Of a stretch of 35,374 nt of DNA, positions 15,824 to 24,859 are shown in pieces. Made by a program: the position numbers and the translations under genes. The notes under the pieces were generated by a model. The model was given only the letters and a program-made list of their open reading frames with translations, was not told where the DNA came from and ran no database searches. The DNA is from Hydrogenophaga sp. (GTDB lineage Bacteria > Pseudomonadota > Gammaproteobacteria > Burkholderiales > Burkholderiaceae_C), in contig NZ_JAUSOO010000136.1 of the NCBI RefSeq assembly GCF_030656115.1, forward strand, positions 1-35,374, written 5' to 3'. How positions within the stretch are numbered: position 1 is the stretch's first letter; every line of letters begins with the position of its first letter.

Positions 15824-16441
15824 TCATAGCCCGAACCGATGGGCCAAAACTTTTACGGAATGCTGCAAGGGTACGATCTCGTCCATGTCGTTGAAAAGCA
15901 CAAAGTCTGCCGCGGCAAGGCGCTGTTCGCGCGAGCTTTGACTGCGTATCACAGCGTCGATGGTGGCGGGATCCCATGCATTGCGTTGCCTGACCCTGCG
16001 CATTTGCGTTGCGTGTGAACAATCGACCACCACGATGCGATCCAACTGATGACGCCAATGAGAAGATTCGACCAGCAGTGGTATGTCGAAAACCAAACAG
16101 GATGCTCTGGACGTGGCGGCCAGGCGCTGGATTTCTGCACCAACCAGGGGGTGGATAATGTTTTCGAGGGTGTGCCTTGCGCTGGGTTGGGCAAATACAT
16201 GGTCACGCATACGTTGGCGATCGAGACCGCCGTCGTCACCCACAAAGTCAGTTCCGAACGTGTTGACAATCGCAGGCATGGCGCTACCTCCACAGAGAGT
16301 GCATGCACGAGAGATGGCGTCAGCATCAATGACAAATGCACCGCGCTGCTGGAGTAAGGTGGCGACGGTGCTTTTGCCGCTGCCAATACCACCCGTGAGC
16401 CCAAGCCGAAGGGCAGGATGTGCACTTGTAACCAGTTTCAC
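15824..16441 (-). CDS. coaE: Dephospho-CoA kinase CoaE (205 aa)
   Basis: CoaE phosphorylates the ribose 3'-hydroxyl of dephospho-CoA, the last step of coenzyme A synthesis. The P-loop is LTGGIGSGKSTV near the N-terminus, followed by FVIDADAISR, then HPLVGAEIQRLAA and VFDIPLLVES of the family, and VVDCSHATQMRRVRQRN. The start is GTG at 16441, whose last two bases overlap the pilD stop (GTGA), so translation is coupled to pilD. The frame continues upstream into pilD but is not conserved there. Confidence 0.95.
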   Translation of the reverse strand: MKLVTSAHPALRLGLTGGIGSGKSTVATLLQQRGAFVIDADAISRACTLCGGSAMPAIVNTFGTDFVGDDGGLDRQRMRDHVFAQPSARHTLENIIHPLVGAEIQRLAATSRASCLVFDIPLLVESSHWRHQLDRIVVVDCSHATQMRRVRQRNAWDPATIDAVIRSQSSREQRLAAADFVLFNDMDEIVPLQHSVKVLAHRFGL

Positions 16442-17301
16442 AGCCCAATAAAGGCCAGAATGGCAGTAGGGCCAAAAATCATGGCGGTTAGGCCTGCGAT
16501 AGCCAGAAAAGGACCGAACGGTACATAGCCTCCTTCGCGCAGTTGTCCCATGAACTTGATCGCGATACCCATCACGGCACCGATGACCGATGCCATGAGG
16601 ATGACTGGGATCAGCGCTTGCCAGCCAAACCATGCGCCAAACGCTGCAAAGAGCTTGAAGTCACCGTAGCCCATGCCTTCTTTGCCTGTGACCAGTTTGA
16701 AGGCCCAGTAGACCAGCCACAGCGACATGTATCCAGCCACCGCACCCCAGACCGCATGAGGAAGATCTGTGTCGATCAGTCCCAAACCGGCCGCACACAG
16801 ACCCGCCCAAAGCAATGGCAACGTGATGTCGTCTGGTAACAGCGTGGTGTCCCAGTCAATGCAGGCCAGCGTGATGACAGAAGCAGAGAAAACACACCAA
16901 GCCAGAGCTTCCCACGTCGCTCCCCATTTCCAGCCACACCAGGCAAACAGCGCACCGCACAGCAATTCCACCAATGGGTAGCGCAGGCTGATGGATGCAG
17001 TGCAGTGACTGCATCGCCCTCTGAGAACGATGTAGCTGATTATGGGAATGTTTTCAAACCAGCGAATAGGATGTCCACACTGTGGACACCTGGACCGAGG
17101 CACCATCAGGTTGAACGTGGCAGGCTCAGGCAATGCTTCATCCGCAGCCCTTTCATGGGGGCGGTGAAGTTCAGCACACTCAGCTGCCCAACGCATTTCC
17201 ATCATTTTGGGCAGGCGGTGAATCACCACGTTCAGGAAGCTGCCAACCAGCAAGCCCAGCAAGCCCAGCAAAAAAACGTCTGACATGTTGAGAGCTTGCA
17301 T
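16438..17301 (-). CDS. pilD: Prepilin peptidase / N-methyltransferase PilD (287 aa)
   Basis: PilD cleaves the leader of type IV prepilins and type II pseudopilins and methylates the new N-terminus, in the inner membrane. The cytosolic zinc module has four cysteines (Cys72, Cys75, Cys97, Cys100) in CPQCGHPIRWFENIPIISY and RCSHC. The two catalytic aspartates lie in CIDWDTTLLPDDITLP (149-151 region) and GMGYGDFK (Asp214). Seven to eight hydrophobic helices are visible. The ATG shares its A with the pilC stop (TGATG), so pilC-pilD-coaE are tightly coupled. An ATG at 17286 is an alternative start. Confidence 0.96.
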   Translation of the reverse strand: MQALNMSDVFLLGLLGLLVGSFLNVVIHRLPKMMEMRWAAECAELHRPHERAADEALPEPATFNLMVPRSRCPQCGHPIRWFENIPIISYIVLRGRCSHCTASISLRYPLVELLCGALFAWCGWKWGATWEALAWCVFSASVITLACIDWDTTLLPDDITLPLLWAGLCAAGLGLIDTDLPHAVWGAVAGYMSLWLVYWAFKLVTGKEGMGYGDFKLFAAFGAWFGWQALIPVILMASVIGAVMGIAIKFMGQLREGGYVPFGPFLAIAGLTAMIFGPTAILAFIGL

Positions 17302-18518
17302 CAGACCACCGCACCCAATTTGAAGATGGGGAGGTACATCGACACCACGATGCCGCCGATAATGCTGCCCAGCAAGACAATGATGATTGGCTCCATGAGG
17401 CTGGACAGGCCGGCCACCATGTCATCTACCTCGGCCTCGTAAAAGTCGGCCGCTTTGCCCAGCATGTGATCAATCGAACCGGATTCTTCGCCAATAGAAC
17501 ACATTTGCAGCACCATGGAAGGGAAGATGTTGGCGTTGGTCATTGCGTCTGTAAGGCTGGTGCCGGTGGATACTTCTTGCTGAATTTTCTCGGTGGCCAG
17601 CGCGTAGACCGAATTGCCGGACGCGCCGCCTACCGAGTCCAACGCTTCTACCAACGGAACGCCTGCCGCAAACATGGTGGAGAGCGTTCGGGTCCAGCGG
17701 GCAATGACGGATTTTTCGACCAGGGCGCCGAAAACAGGCATTTTGAGCATGAGGCGGTCCATCACCCTCTGGACTTTTTCATTGCGCTTCCAAGCCTGCA
17801 TAAAAAAGTAGATGCCCCCCCCCAGTCCACCGAAGATCAGCCACCAGTAGGCCGTGAAAAATTCGCTGATGGCGATCACGAAAAGTGTGGGCGCAGGGAG
17901 GTCTGCACCGAATGAGGTGAACACCTCTTTGAAAGACGGAATCACAAAAATCATGATCACGGCCACAACCACGAAGGCGACGATGACCACCGAAATGGGA
18001 TACATCAGGGCCGACTTGATCTTGGATTTGATGGCTTCGGTCTTCTCCATATAGACCGCCAATCGATCCAACAACTCTTCAAGAATACCGGCAGATTCAC
18101 CCGCTTCGACCAGATTGCAGTAAAGATTGTCGAAGTAGAGTGGGTTTTTGCGGAACGCGGCGCTCAGCGAAGTACCCGTTTCAACATTGGTCCGGATGTC
18201 GTTCAAGAGCTTGGTCACGCTGGGATTGGGGTTGCCACGACCCACAATGTCGAAGGCTTGTAGCAAAGGCACGCCCGCTTTCATCATGGTAGCCAGCTGA
18301 CGCGTGAAAATGGCAATGTCTTTGGGCTTGATGCGCTTGCCCGATGCCATACGCCTTTTTTTTAATTTGCTGGGAACGATGCCTTGGCGGCGCAGGGCCG
18401 CAAGCACTTGGTTCTCTCCCCCCGCACGCGTCTCGCCGCGAACGGTTTTGCCATTGCGGTCTTTGCCTTCCCATTCGAAAACAAATTCTTTGATGCTTTT
18501 TGATGCAGCGGTTGCCAT
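17301..18518 (-). CDS. pilC: Type IV pilus inner-membrane platform protein PilC (405 aa)
   Basis: PilC is the membrane platform that couples the PilB and PilT motors to pilin assembly. It has two GspF domains: the first starts with DIAIFTRQLATMMKAGVPLLQAFDIV (about 68-93) and ends in a membrane helix pair around ISVVIVAFVVVAVIMIFVIPSF. The second starts RWTRTLSTMFAAGVPLVEALDSV and ends with the SSLMEPIIIVLLGSIIGGIVVSMYLPIF helix. Length is normal. An eight-A run on the coding strand at 18356-18363 (codons 52-55) is a possible slippage site. It is 32 bp downstream of pilB. Confidence 0.97.
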   Translation of the reverse strand: MATAASKSIKEFVFEWEGKDRNGKTVRGETRAGGENQVLAALRRQGIVPSKLKKRRMASGKRIKPKDIAIFTRQLATMMKAGVPLLQAFDIVGRGNPNPSVTKLLNDIRTNVETGTSLSAAFRKNPLYFDNLYCNLVEAGESAGILEELLDRLAVYMEKTEAIKSKIKSALMYPISVVIVAFVVVAVIMIFVIPSFKEVFTSFGADLPAPTLFVIAISEFFTAYWWLIFGGLGGGIYFFMQAWKRNEKVQRVMDRLMLKMPVFGALVEKSVIARWTRTLSTMFAAGVPLVEALDSVGGASGNSVYALATEKIQQEVSTGTSLTDAMTNANIFPSMVLQMCSIGEESGSIDHMLGKAADFYEAEVDDMVAGLSSLMEPIIIVLLGSIIGGIVVSMYLPIFKLGAVV

Positions 18519-18550
18519 GTGGTCCTCGGGGTCGTGTGTCTAGCACGGCA

Positions 18551-20284
18551 TCATTCGTTGGTGACGCTGAGCACTTCTTCCAGTGAAGTCATGCCCTGTC
18601 TGACCTTGAGCAAGCCAGATTCACGCAGTGTGCGAACACCTTCCTTGCTGGCCTGCTGGGCAATGTCTAGGGCACCGCCACCCCGTAGGATGATGCGTTG
18701 AATTTCTTCCGAAATCGGCATCACTTGGTAGATACCAACACGGCCCTTATAGCCATTGTTACAGGCTGAGCAACCCACCGGTTTGTAGGGCGTCCACGTT
18801 CCATCAAGGTCATCGCTTTTGTACCCCGCATCGATCAAGGCCTTCCGTGGTACGTCCAGGGGGGTCTTGCAATTCGGACACAAGCGCCTGGCCAAACGTT
18901 GAGCTGTGATCAAGATTACACTGGATGCAATGTTGAATGGGGCAATTCCCATGTTGATCATTCGGGTGAGCGTGGTAGGCGCATCGTTGGTGTGCAGCGT
19001 AGACAGCACCATGTGACCCGTTTGTGCAGCCTTGATCGAAATGTCTGCAGTCTCCAGATCGCGAATTTCGCCCACCATGATCACATCGGGATCCTGACGC
19101 AGAAAAGCTTTGAGCGCTGCAGCAAAGGTTAGCCCAGCCCTTTCGTTGACGTTGACTTGGTTCACTCCAGGCAAGTTGATCTCCGATGGATCTTCTGCCG
19201 TTGAGATGTTGATGCCAGGCTGGTTCAGGAGGTTGAGACAGGTGTAGAGCGAGACGGTTTTGCCTGAGCCGGTCGGTCCTGTGACCAGTACCATGCCGTA
19301 GGGTCGCGCGATGGCGGTCATCAGGCGCTCTTTCTCCTCAGGCTCGTAGCCCAAAGCCTCAATACCCAGCTTGGCACTGCTTGGATCCAAGATACGGATC
19401 ACAATCTTTTCACCAAACAGCGTAGGCAACGTACTGACGCGGAAGTCGATCACCCTATCCGGGCCGATCTTGAGCTTCATCCGTCCGTCTTGCGGCACCC
19501 GCTTTTCGGAGATATCCATGCGAGAAATCACCTTGATACGGGAAGCCAGTTTGTCCTTGATGGCAATCGGTGGCGATGCGATTTCGCGCAGCTCGCCATC
19601 TACACGAAACCGCACGCGGTAAGTGTGTTCATAAGGCTCAAAGTGCAAATCAGATGCTCGCATGTTGAAGGCATCAATCAGCATTTTGTGCAGAAACTTG
19701 ACCACCGGCGCGTCATCTACTTCGGATGCTTTGTCCGTTGTATCCGCGACCACAGCCTCTGAGACAACGTCATCGAATTCGAAATCGCCACCGATGATGT
19801 TGTCCATCGCCTCGTTGGCACTGGTGGTCTGGGTGTCAACCAGCTTGCTGAGCTTGTCGTACTCTGCAATGATCCAGTCCACTCCCATCTGGGTCGCAAA
19901 CTTGATTTTCTCCGCGGCTTGTTGGTCTGCTGGATCGGCTGTCGCCACCAAGAGGCGGTTGTTGCGCTTGCTTAGAACAACGATGCGGTAATCCGCGCAA
20001 ATTTTGCTGTCGAGCAGATTTTTGGGTAAGCGTTCCCGGTCAATAGCATCAAGATCCAGCAGTGGTGCTGCGTAAGCCGTCGACATTGTGTGTGCCATGT
20101 CAGCGGCAGAAACAGCACCTGAATCTGCCAGTACAGCAATGAAACTTGTACGATTGGCCTGTGCTTTTTTGTATAAATCCTCGGCCGCCTTTTGCCCCAG
20201 CTTGCCAGCCGCCACGAGTGCTCGCCCAAGCCCTGGCAATGCCACAGGGGAGCTGTCTTGTACAACGGGATCTATAGATGCCAT
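18551..20284 (-). CDS. pilB: Type IV pilus assembly ATPase PilB (577 aa)
   Basis: PilB is the cytoplasmic hexameric ATPase that powers pilus extension. The N-terminal MshEN-like part (to about residue 180) is followed by the GspE core: Walker A GPTGSGKTVSLYT, an Asp box, Walker B DVIMVGEIRD, and a His box in TGHMVLSTLHTNDAPTTL. The C-terminal zinc motif is CPNC...CSACNNGYKGR. Length is typical. It is the first gene of pilB-pilC-pilD-coaE-zapD-yacG. The 170 bp up to the tRNA-Pro gene probably hold its promoter, but I could not assign boxes. Confidence 0.98.
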   Translation of the reverse strand: MASIDPVVQDSSPVALPGLGRALVAAGKLGQKAAEDLYKKAQANRTSFIAVLADSGAVSAADMAHTMSTAYAAPLLDLDAIDRERLPKNLLDSKICADYRIVVLSKRNNRLLVATADPADQQAAEKIKFATQMGVDWIIAEYDKLSKLVDTQTTSANEAMDNIIGGDFEFDDVVSEAVVADTTDKASEVDDAPVVKFLHKMLIDAFNMRASDLHFEPYEHTYRVRFRVDGELREIASPPIAIKDKLASRIKVISRMDISEKRVPQDGRMKLKIGPDRVIDFRVSTLPTLFGEKIVIRILDPSSAKLGIEALGYEPEEKERLMTAIARPYGMVLVTGPTGSGKTVSLYTCLNLLNQPGINISTAEDPSEINLPGVNQVNVNERAGLTFAAALKAFLRQDPDVIMVGEIRDLETADISIKAAQTGHMVLSTLHTNDAPTTLTRMINMGIAPFNIASSVILITAQRLARRLCPNCKTPLDVPRKALIDAGYKSDDLDGTWTPYKPVGCSACNNGYKGRVGIYQVMPISEEIQRIILRGGGALDIAQQASKEGVRTLRESGLLKVRQGMTSLEEVLSVTNE

Positions 20285-20454
20285 AACTGCGTAATCTAAC
20301 GTAAATCAACAACTTGCATGTGGTTATTCAGGCGATTTATGTCGAAAACGCAAGGGTACGTGGGTTGGGTGCTGTGTGAAAAAAACGAAAACCCATTGCA
20401 GTGCGTTGCGCCCCGCCGAGGTGTTGGCGAGGGCTGCACAAAACGAGATGGATA

Positions 20455-20531
20455 TGGTCGGGGTGAGAGGATTCGAACCTCCGGCCTCTACGTCCCGAAC
20501 GTAGCGCTCTACCTGGCTAAGCTACACCCCG
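20455..20531 (-). tRNA. tRNA-Pro(CGG)
   Basis: This 77-nt gene folds as a complete cloverleaf with encoded CCA. Acceptor CGGGGUG pairs with CACCCCG, anticodon stem CUACG pairs with CGUAG around UUCGGGA (anticodon CGG), and the T arm is GGAGG-UUCGAAU-CCUCU-like with the standard UUCGAAU loop. It reads CCG proline codons, which are frequent in this GC-rich genome. It sits between ispB and pilB. Confidence 0.96.
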
Positions 20532-20548
20532 ATCTACTGCTTCAAGCG

Positions 20549-20566
20549 CCGCACATCGTGCGGTTT
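20549..20566 (-). terminator. Hairpin between ispB and tRNA-Pro, weak terminator candidate
   Basis: CCGCAC and GTGCGG pair around a 3-nt loop 17 bp after the ispB stop. There is no U tract on the minus strand, so it may be a partial terminator or an RNA-processing signal before the tRNA. Confidence 0.3.
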
Positions 20567-20582
20567 CCAAGCTTGGATATGA

Positions 20583-21566
20583 CTACGAGCGCCTGCTCAT
20601 AAGCTCGTTAGCCAATTGTAGCAAAGCAGCACTGTATGCATTGACGGGAAGCCGCAAGGCTGCGTCTGCTGCACGCTGTGCTTCAGCCATCGCACTGGCT
20701 CTTGCCTGCTCCAGTGCTCCTGTTTCCAAGATAATGGACAAAATGTCGTCTAGGTGGGCTGCGTCACCTTGTTCAATGGCATTGCGAATCAGTTTTTTTT
20801 GGGGCTCTGACCCGGTTTTGAGCGCGCAGATAATTGGCAGTGTGACTTTTCCTTCACGCAGATCGTCACCCAAGTTTTTCCCCAGCTCGTCGGCCTTACC
20901 CTCGTAGTCCAGAACATCGTCAATCACCTGAAATGCAGTACCCAGCGCCTGGCCGTAGGTGGCGCAGATGGTCTCTGTTTGGATGTCGGCAGCGACCAAA
21001 ATGGGCGCAAGCCGCGCGCTGGCTTCAAACAGCTTTGCGGTTTTGGAACGGATCACACGCAGGTAATCCGTCTCGGTGAGCGTGGCATCGCGCATATTCA
21101 TCAACTGCAGTACTTCACCCTCTGCGATCACGTTGGTTGCATCCGACAGCACCTGCATCACGCGCATGTTGTCCACGTCCACCATCATCTGGAAGGCCCG
21201 CGAATACAAAAAGTCACCCACGAGCACGCTGGCGGCATTGCCAAAGCGCTCATTTGCGGTTTCTCGTCCGCGGCGCAGCGTCGACTCGTCCACCACATCG
21301 TCGTGCAGAAGCGTTGCGGTGTGAATGAATTCCACGACCGCTGCCAGGGTGTGGCGGTGGTCATTGTGGCTGCCCAGTGCGCCACTCATGAGCAATAGAA
21401 GGGCCGGGCGTAGCCGTTTGCCTCCTGCTGAGATGATGTATTGCGCGACCTCACGCACCAAGGGTACTTCTGTGGCTAGGCGCTCGCTGATCACGTGGTC
21501 AACCCGCTGCATATCGGGCTGGATGAGGCCCAGAGGGTTGTCTTGATGGCTTGAAAGAGTGGTCAA
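20583..21566 (-). CDS. ispB: Polyprenyl (octaprenyl) diphosphate synthase IspB (about 327 aa)
   Basis: IspB extends farnesyl diphosphate with isopentenyl diphosphate to make the ubiquinone side chain. The trans-prenyltransferase signatures are present: GGKRLRPALLLL, the first Asp-rich motif LLHDDVVDES, and the second FQVIDDVLDYEG. The conserved N-terminus begins near LIQPDMQRVDHVI. No ATG lies just upstream, so I place the start at TTG 21566 (LTTLSS). An ATG-type start at 21671 would lie upstream of the candidate -10 box at 21610-21615 and adds unconserved sequence. It is divergent from rplU, the usual arrangement in proteobacteria. Confidence 0.93.
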   Translation of the reverse strand: MTTLSSHQDNPLGLIQPDMQRVDHVISERLATEVPLVREVAQYIISAGGKRLRPALLLLMSGALGSHNDHRHTLAAVVEFIHTATLLHDDVVDESTLRRGRETANERFGNAASVLVGDFLYSRAFQMMVDVDNMRVMQVLSDATNVIAEGEVLQLMNMRDATLTETDYLRVIRSKTAKLFEASARLAPILVAADIQTETICATYGQALGTAFQVIDDVLDYEGKADELGKNLGDDLREGKVTLPIICALKTGSEPQKKLIRNAIEQGDAAHLDDILSIILETGALEQARASAMAEAQRAADAALRLPVNAYSAALLQLANELMSRRS

Positions 21567-21609
21567 GGTGGGTGTACGACAGGTGGGCTTTTTGGTAAGC
21601 AGTCTTTTG

Positions 21610-21615
21610 ATTATA
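21610..21615 (-). promoter_or_regulatory. ispB: Candidate -10 box for ispB
   Basis: The minus strand reads TATAAT here, 44 bp upstream of the proposed TTG start. No good -35 hexamer is visible at the usual distance (ACGAGG), so the call is weak, but it argues against a start codon further upstream. Confidence 0.4.
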
Positions 21616-21697
21616 GAAACGGGTGCCGCTCGCCTCGTACGTGGGAGGCTGCAGAAACTGCGCAACTTCAAGCGGTGCAGCGAGTTTTGTAGCTGGA

Positions 21698-21726
21698 TTG
21701 ACCTGTTCGCTAACCCTTGCTATAAT
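21698..21726 (+). promoter_or_regulatory. rplU: Strong sigma-70 promoter for rplU-rpmA
   Basis: TTGACC (21698-21703) and TATAAT (21721-21726) are separated by exactly 17 bp. The start codon of rplU is 62 bp beyond the -10 box, leaving a 5' leader of about 55 nt. Confidence 0.85.
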
Positions 21727-21788
21727 CCCAAGTTCGGTAGAATTTGGTCCGCCGAGTATCCATTCGTGGATTTTTACAAGAGGTTCAT

Positions 21789-22100
21789 ATGTACGCGGTC
21801 ATAAAAACCGGCGGCAAACAGTATCGTGTTGCTGCTGGCGAAAAAATTAAAGTAGAACAGATTGCTGCGGATGTGGGTCAAGAGATTGTGTTTGATCAGG
21901 TTCTGGCTGTCGGTAACGGCAGCGAGATCAAGGTCGGCACTCCCTTGGTTTCCGGCGCAACGGTCACAGTCACGGTTTTGTCGCATGGCAGGCACGACAA
22001 GGTGCATATCTTCAAGATGCGCCGTCGCAAGCACTACCAAAAGCGCCAAGGGCACCGTCAAAATTTCACCGAACTGCAGATTTCGTCAATCGCAGCCTGA
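21789..22100 (+). CDS. rplU: 50S ribosomal protein L21 (103 aa)
   Basis: L21 binds domain of 23S rRNA near L20 and is part of the large subunit. The sequence [14 protein letters not shown], the central [17 protein letters not shown], and the RNA-binding [23 protein letters not shown] end are characteristic. The ATG at 21789 has AGAGG seven bases upstream. It is the first gene of the rplU-rpmA operon and has its own strong promoter. Confidence 0.98.
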   Translation: MYAVIKTGGKQYRVAAGEKIKVEQIAADVGQEIVFDQVLAVGNGSEIKVGTPLVSGATVTVTVLSHGRHDKVHIFKMRRRKHYQKRQGHRQNFTELQISSIAA

Positions 22101-22113
22101 GGAGTAAGTCAAC

Positions 22114-22371
22114 ATGGCACAGAAAAAAGGCGGCGGCTCAACGCGAAACGGGCGCGATTCCAAGCCCAAGATGCTCGGCGTGAAAGCGTTTGGCGGTGAA
22201 GTGGTCAGTGCGGGTTCGATCATCGTTCGCCAACGTGGGACCAAGTTCCACCCCGGCACGAATGTGGGTCTGGGCAAAGATCACACTATTTTTGCCACGG
22301 TTGATGGCCGTGTCAGCTTCGCCATCAAAGGTGAGTTGAACCGCCAGACGGTCAGCATCACGCCTTTGTGA
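22114..22371 (+). CDS. rpmA: 50S ribosomal protein L27 (85 aa)
   Basis: L27 reaches the peptidyl transferase centre with its flexible N-terminus, seen here as [16 protein letters not shown], followed by [28 protein letters not shown] and [11 protein letters not shown]. Length and sequence are standard, with no N-terminal extension of the cleaved Firmicutes type. GGAG lies upstream of the ATG. It follows rplU by 13 bp and is closed by an intrinsic terminator. Confidence 0.98.
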   Translation: MAQKKGGGSTRNGRDSKPKMLGVKAFGGEVVSAGSIIVRQRGTKFHPGTNVGLGKDHTIFATVDGRVSFAIKGELNRQTVSITPL

Positions 22372-22443
22372 TGAGGCTTGCCGGTGTGGTTGCCGGGTTT
22401 GCAAAACCTCGCAGTCTGTCGGCGTTGGTGATGTCCTGAATAC

Positions 22444-22470
22444 AAAAGGCCCGCCTGTGCGGGCTTTTTG
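22444..22470 (+). terminator. Intrinsic terminator after rplU-rpmA
   Basis: A GCCCGC/GCGGGC stem around CTGT is followed by five T residues. Flanking A and T runs extend the pairing. It separates the ribosomal protein genes from obgE. Confidence 0.85.
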
Positions 22471-22510
22471 TATTGGTCATGGTTGTGTGTTGTTCCCAGG
22501 AAGAAATGTC

Positions 22511-23581
22511 ATGAAATTTGTGGACGAAGCTACGATCGATGTCGCTGCGGGCGATGGCGGCAACGGCTGCGCATCGTTCCGGCATGAAAAGTACAAGGAA
22601 TTTGGTGGCCCCGATGGGGGAGATGGCGGCCGCGGCGGCAATATCTACGCGGTGGCAGATGCCAGCCTGAACACGCTGGTTGACTTCCGTTACACGCGCC
22701 GGTTTGAAGCACACCGGGGCGAGCACGGCAAAGGCTCTGACATGTTTGGTGTCAAGGGTGACGATATTGTGCTCAAGATGCCTGTGGGCACGATCATTGC
22801 CGACGCCGAGACCGGCGAGGTGTTGCACGAGCTGCTGCAACCGGGTGAGCAGGTGACAATCGCCAAGGGAGGTGACGGTGGCTTCGGCAATATGCACTAC
22901 AAGAGTTCTACCAACCGTGCGCCGCGTCAGAAAACAATGGGCTGGACTGGTGAGCGGCGCACGCTTAAGCTGGAACTGAAGGTTCTGGCCGATGTGGGGC
23001 TGCTGGGCATGCCCAATGCGGGCAAATCCACCCTGATCTCTGCGATCTCCAACGCCCGCCCGAAAATTGCCGACTATCCCTTCACCACCCTGCATCCCAA
23101 TCTAGGTGTGGTGCGCGTGGGGCCTGAGAAAAGCTTTGTGGTGGCGGATGTGCCTGGCTTGATCGAAGGTGCCTCGGAAGGTGCAGGCCTGGGTCACCAG
23201 TTCCTGCGCCACTTGCAGCGTACCCGCTTGCTGCTGCATCTTGTGGATGTGGCTCCTTTTGACGAGGGCGTTGACCCGGTCGTGCAAGCCAAGGCGATCG
23301 TGGCTGAACTCAAGAAGTTCGATCAGTCGCTGTATGACAAGCCACGCTGGCTGGTGCTGAACAAGCTGGACATGGTGCCAACCGACGAGCGCGAGGCTCG
23401 GGTGAAGGACATTGTGAAGCGCTTGAAGTACAAGGGGCCGGTGTTCGAGATCTCCGCGTTAACGCGCGAGGGTTGCGAGTTGCTGGTGCAAAAGGTGTAC
23501 CAGCACATCGCGCAGGTGCACAAGTCTCAGCAACCGGTTGAGGTCGACCCCCGCTTTGCTGTGGCACCCGACGCGAACTGA
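22511..23581 (+). CDS. obgE: GTPase Obg/CgtA, ribosome assembly (356 aa)
   Basis: Obg is a slow GTPase that acts in 50S subunit assembly and the stringent response. The glycine-rich OBG fold fills residues 1-158 ([28 protein letters not shown]...GGDGG). The G domain has G1 GMPNAGKST, switch [18 protein letters not shown] and G4 NKLDMV. The C-terminus is short and lacks the acidic tail of the E. coli protein. ATG 22511 gives the conserved N-terminus; GGAAG lies about eight bases upstream. Order rplU-rpmA-obgE-proB is typical. Confidence 0.98.
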   Translation: MKFVDEATIDVAAGDGGNGCASFRHEKYKEFGGPDGGDGGRGGNIYAVADASLNTLVDFRYTRRFEAHRGEHGKGSDMFGVKGDDIVLKMPVGTIIADAETGEVLHELLQPGEQVTIAKGGDGGFGNMHYKSSTNRAPRQKTMGWTGERRTLKLELKVLADVGLLGMPNAGKSTLISAISNARPKIADYPFTTLHPNLGVVRVGPEKSFVVADVPGLIEGASEGAGLGHQFLRHLQRTRLLLHLVDVAPFDEGVDPVVQAKAIVAELKKFDQSLYDKPRWLVLNKLDMVPTDEREARVKDIVKRLKYKGPVFEISALTREGCELLVQKVYQHIAQVHKSQQPVEVDPRFAVAPDAN

Positions 23582-23624
23582 TTTCCCCTTGGTAGTTTTT
23601 CCTGTTGACGTCACCTGAACCCTC

Positions 23625-24788
23625 ATGCAGCTTGATGTTTTCTTGAATGTCCAGCAGGTCGCTCAGTCGGCGCTGTTGATGAACGCCCGCCGAATTGTTG
23701 TCAAGGTGGGGTCCAGTCTGGTAACAAATGAAGGCCGTGGCCTGGATGAAGAAGCCATCGGACAGTGGAGCCAGCAGCTGGCGGCTTTGGTCAAGGATGG
23801 TCGGGAACTGATCATGGTCAGCAGCGGAGCCGTGGCCGAAGGCATGAAGCGTCTGGGTTGGACTGTGCGACCCAAGGAAATCAACGAACTGCAGGCCGCA
23901 GCTGCGGTAGGGCAGATGGGTTTGGTGCAGATGTACGAGACCAAGCTGCGCGAATGTGGCATAGGCAGTGCGCAGGTCCTGCTGACACACGCCGACCTGG
24001 CCGACCGGGAGCGCTATCTCAATGCCCGATCGACACTGCTCACGTTGTTGCAGTTGGGTGTGCTGCCTGTGATCAATGAAAACGACACTGTGGTGAACGA
24101 CGAGATCAAGTTTGGCGACAACGACACCTTGGGTGCGCTGGTGGCCAACTTGGTGGAGGCCGATGTCTTGGTCATTCTGACCGATCAAAAAGGTTTGTAC
24201 ACGGCGGACCCGCGTCGCGACCCGGCGGCAACATTCGTGCATGTGGCCCGCGCGGGCGATCCCCAGCTGGAGCTGATGGCGGGCGGTGCCGGCTCGGGCA
24301 TTGGCAAGGGCGGCATGCTCACAAAAATTTTGGCCGCCAAGCGCGCAGCCGGTTCGGGCGCATCCACCGTCATCGCCTGGGGGCGAGAGCCGCAGGTGCT
24401 TCTGCGTTTGTGTCAGGGCGAAACCATTGGCACCTGTTTGCTGGCACAGACACCCAAAAACCAAGCGCGCAAGCGCTGGATGGCCGACCATCTGCAACTG
24501 CGTGGATCGGTGAGTGTGGATGCTGGCGCGGTGGGCAAGATCGTGAGCGAAGGCAAGAGTCTGCTGCCGATTGGTATGACGGCCGTGGAGGGGGATTTTT
24601 CGCGTGGCGACGTGATTGCCGTGCGCGACGCCAACGGCCAGGAAATTGCGAGGGGACTGGCCAACTACGCCAGCTCAGAAGCACGCCTGATCTGCCGCAA
24701 AGCGTCCAGCGACTTTGAGCGCTTGCTGGGCTACATGGCCGAACCCGAGATGATTCACCGCGACAACATGGTGCTCGCTCGCGGGTGA
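23625..24788 (+). CDS. proB: Glutamate 5-kinase ProB (387 aa)
   Basis: ProB phosphorylates glutamate in the first step of proline synthesis and is feedback-inhibited by proline. The amino acid kinase domain covers about residues 20-275 ([76 protein letters not shown]). A PUA domain follows (about 295-380, [22 protein letters not shown]). The start is uncertain: ATG 23625 is used here, while ATG 23679 would begin just before the conserved ARRIVV. Neither has a good ribosome binding site. It converges on rppH. Confidence 0.95.
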   Translation: MQLDVFLNVQQVAQSALLMNARRIVVKVGSSLVTNEGRGLDEEAIGQWSQQLAALVKDGRELIMVSSGAVAEGMKRLGWTVRPKEINELQAAAAVGQMGLVQMYETKLRECGIGSAQVLLTHADLADRERYLNARSTLLTLLQLGVLPVINENDTVVNDEIKFGDNDTLGALVANLVEADVLVILTDQKGLYTADPRRDPAATFVHVARAGDPQLELMAGGAGSGIGKGGMLTKILAAKRAAGSGASTVIAWGREPQVLLRLCQGETIGTCLLAQTPKNQARKRWMADHLQLRGSVSVDAGAVGKIVSEGKSLLPIGMTAVEGDFSRGDVIAVRDANGQEIARGLANYASSEARLICRKASSDFERLLGYMAEPEMIHRDNMVLARG

Positions 24789-24808
24789 ATGATCGTTGTG
24801 CAGCCAGA

Positions 24809-24846
24809 ATGCCTTCGGATGCCGCAGCAGCTGTATCGGAAGGCAT
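24809..24846. terminator. Candidate bidirectional terminator hairpin between proB and rppH
   Basis: ATGCCTTC (24809-24816) pairs with GAAGGCAT (24839-24846). Pairing continues with GAT/ATC after one mismatch. It lies in the 71-bp convergent gap. There is no T tract, so termination efficiency is uncertain. Confidence 0.45.
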
Positions 24847-24859
24847 GAGGTGATTCGCA

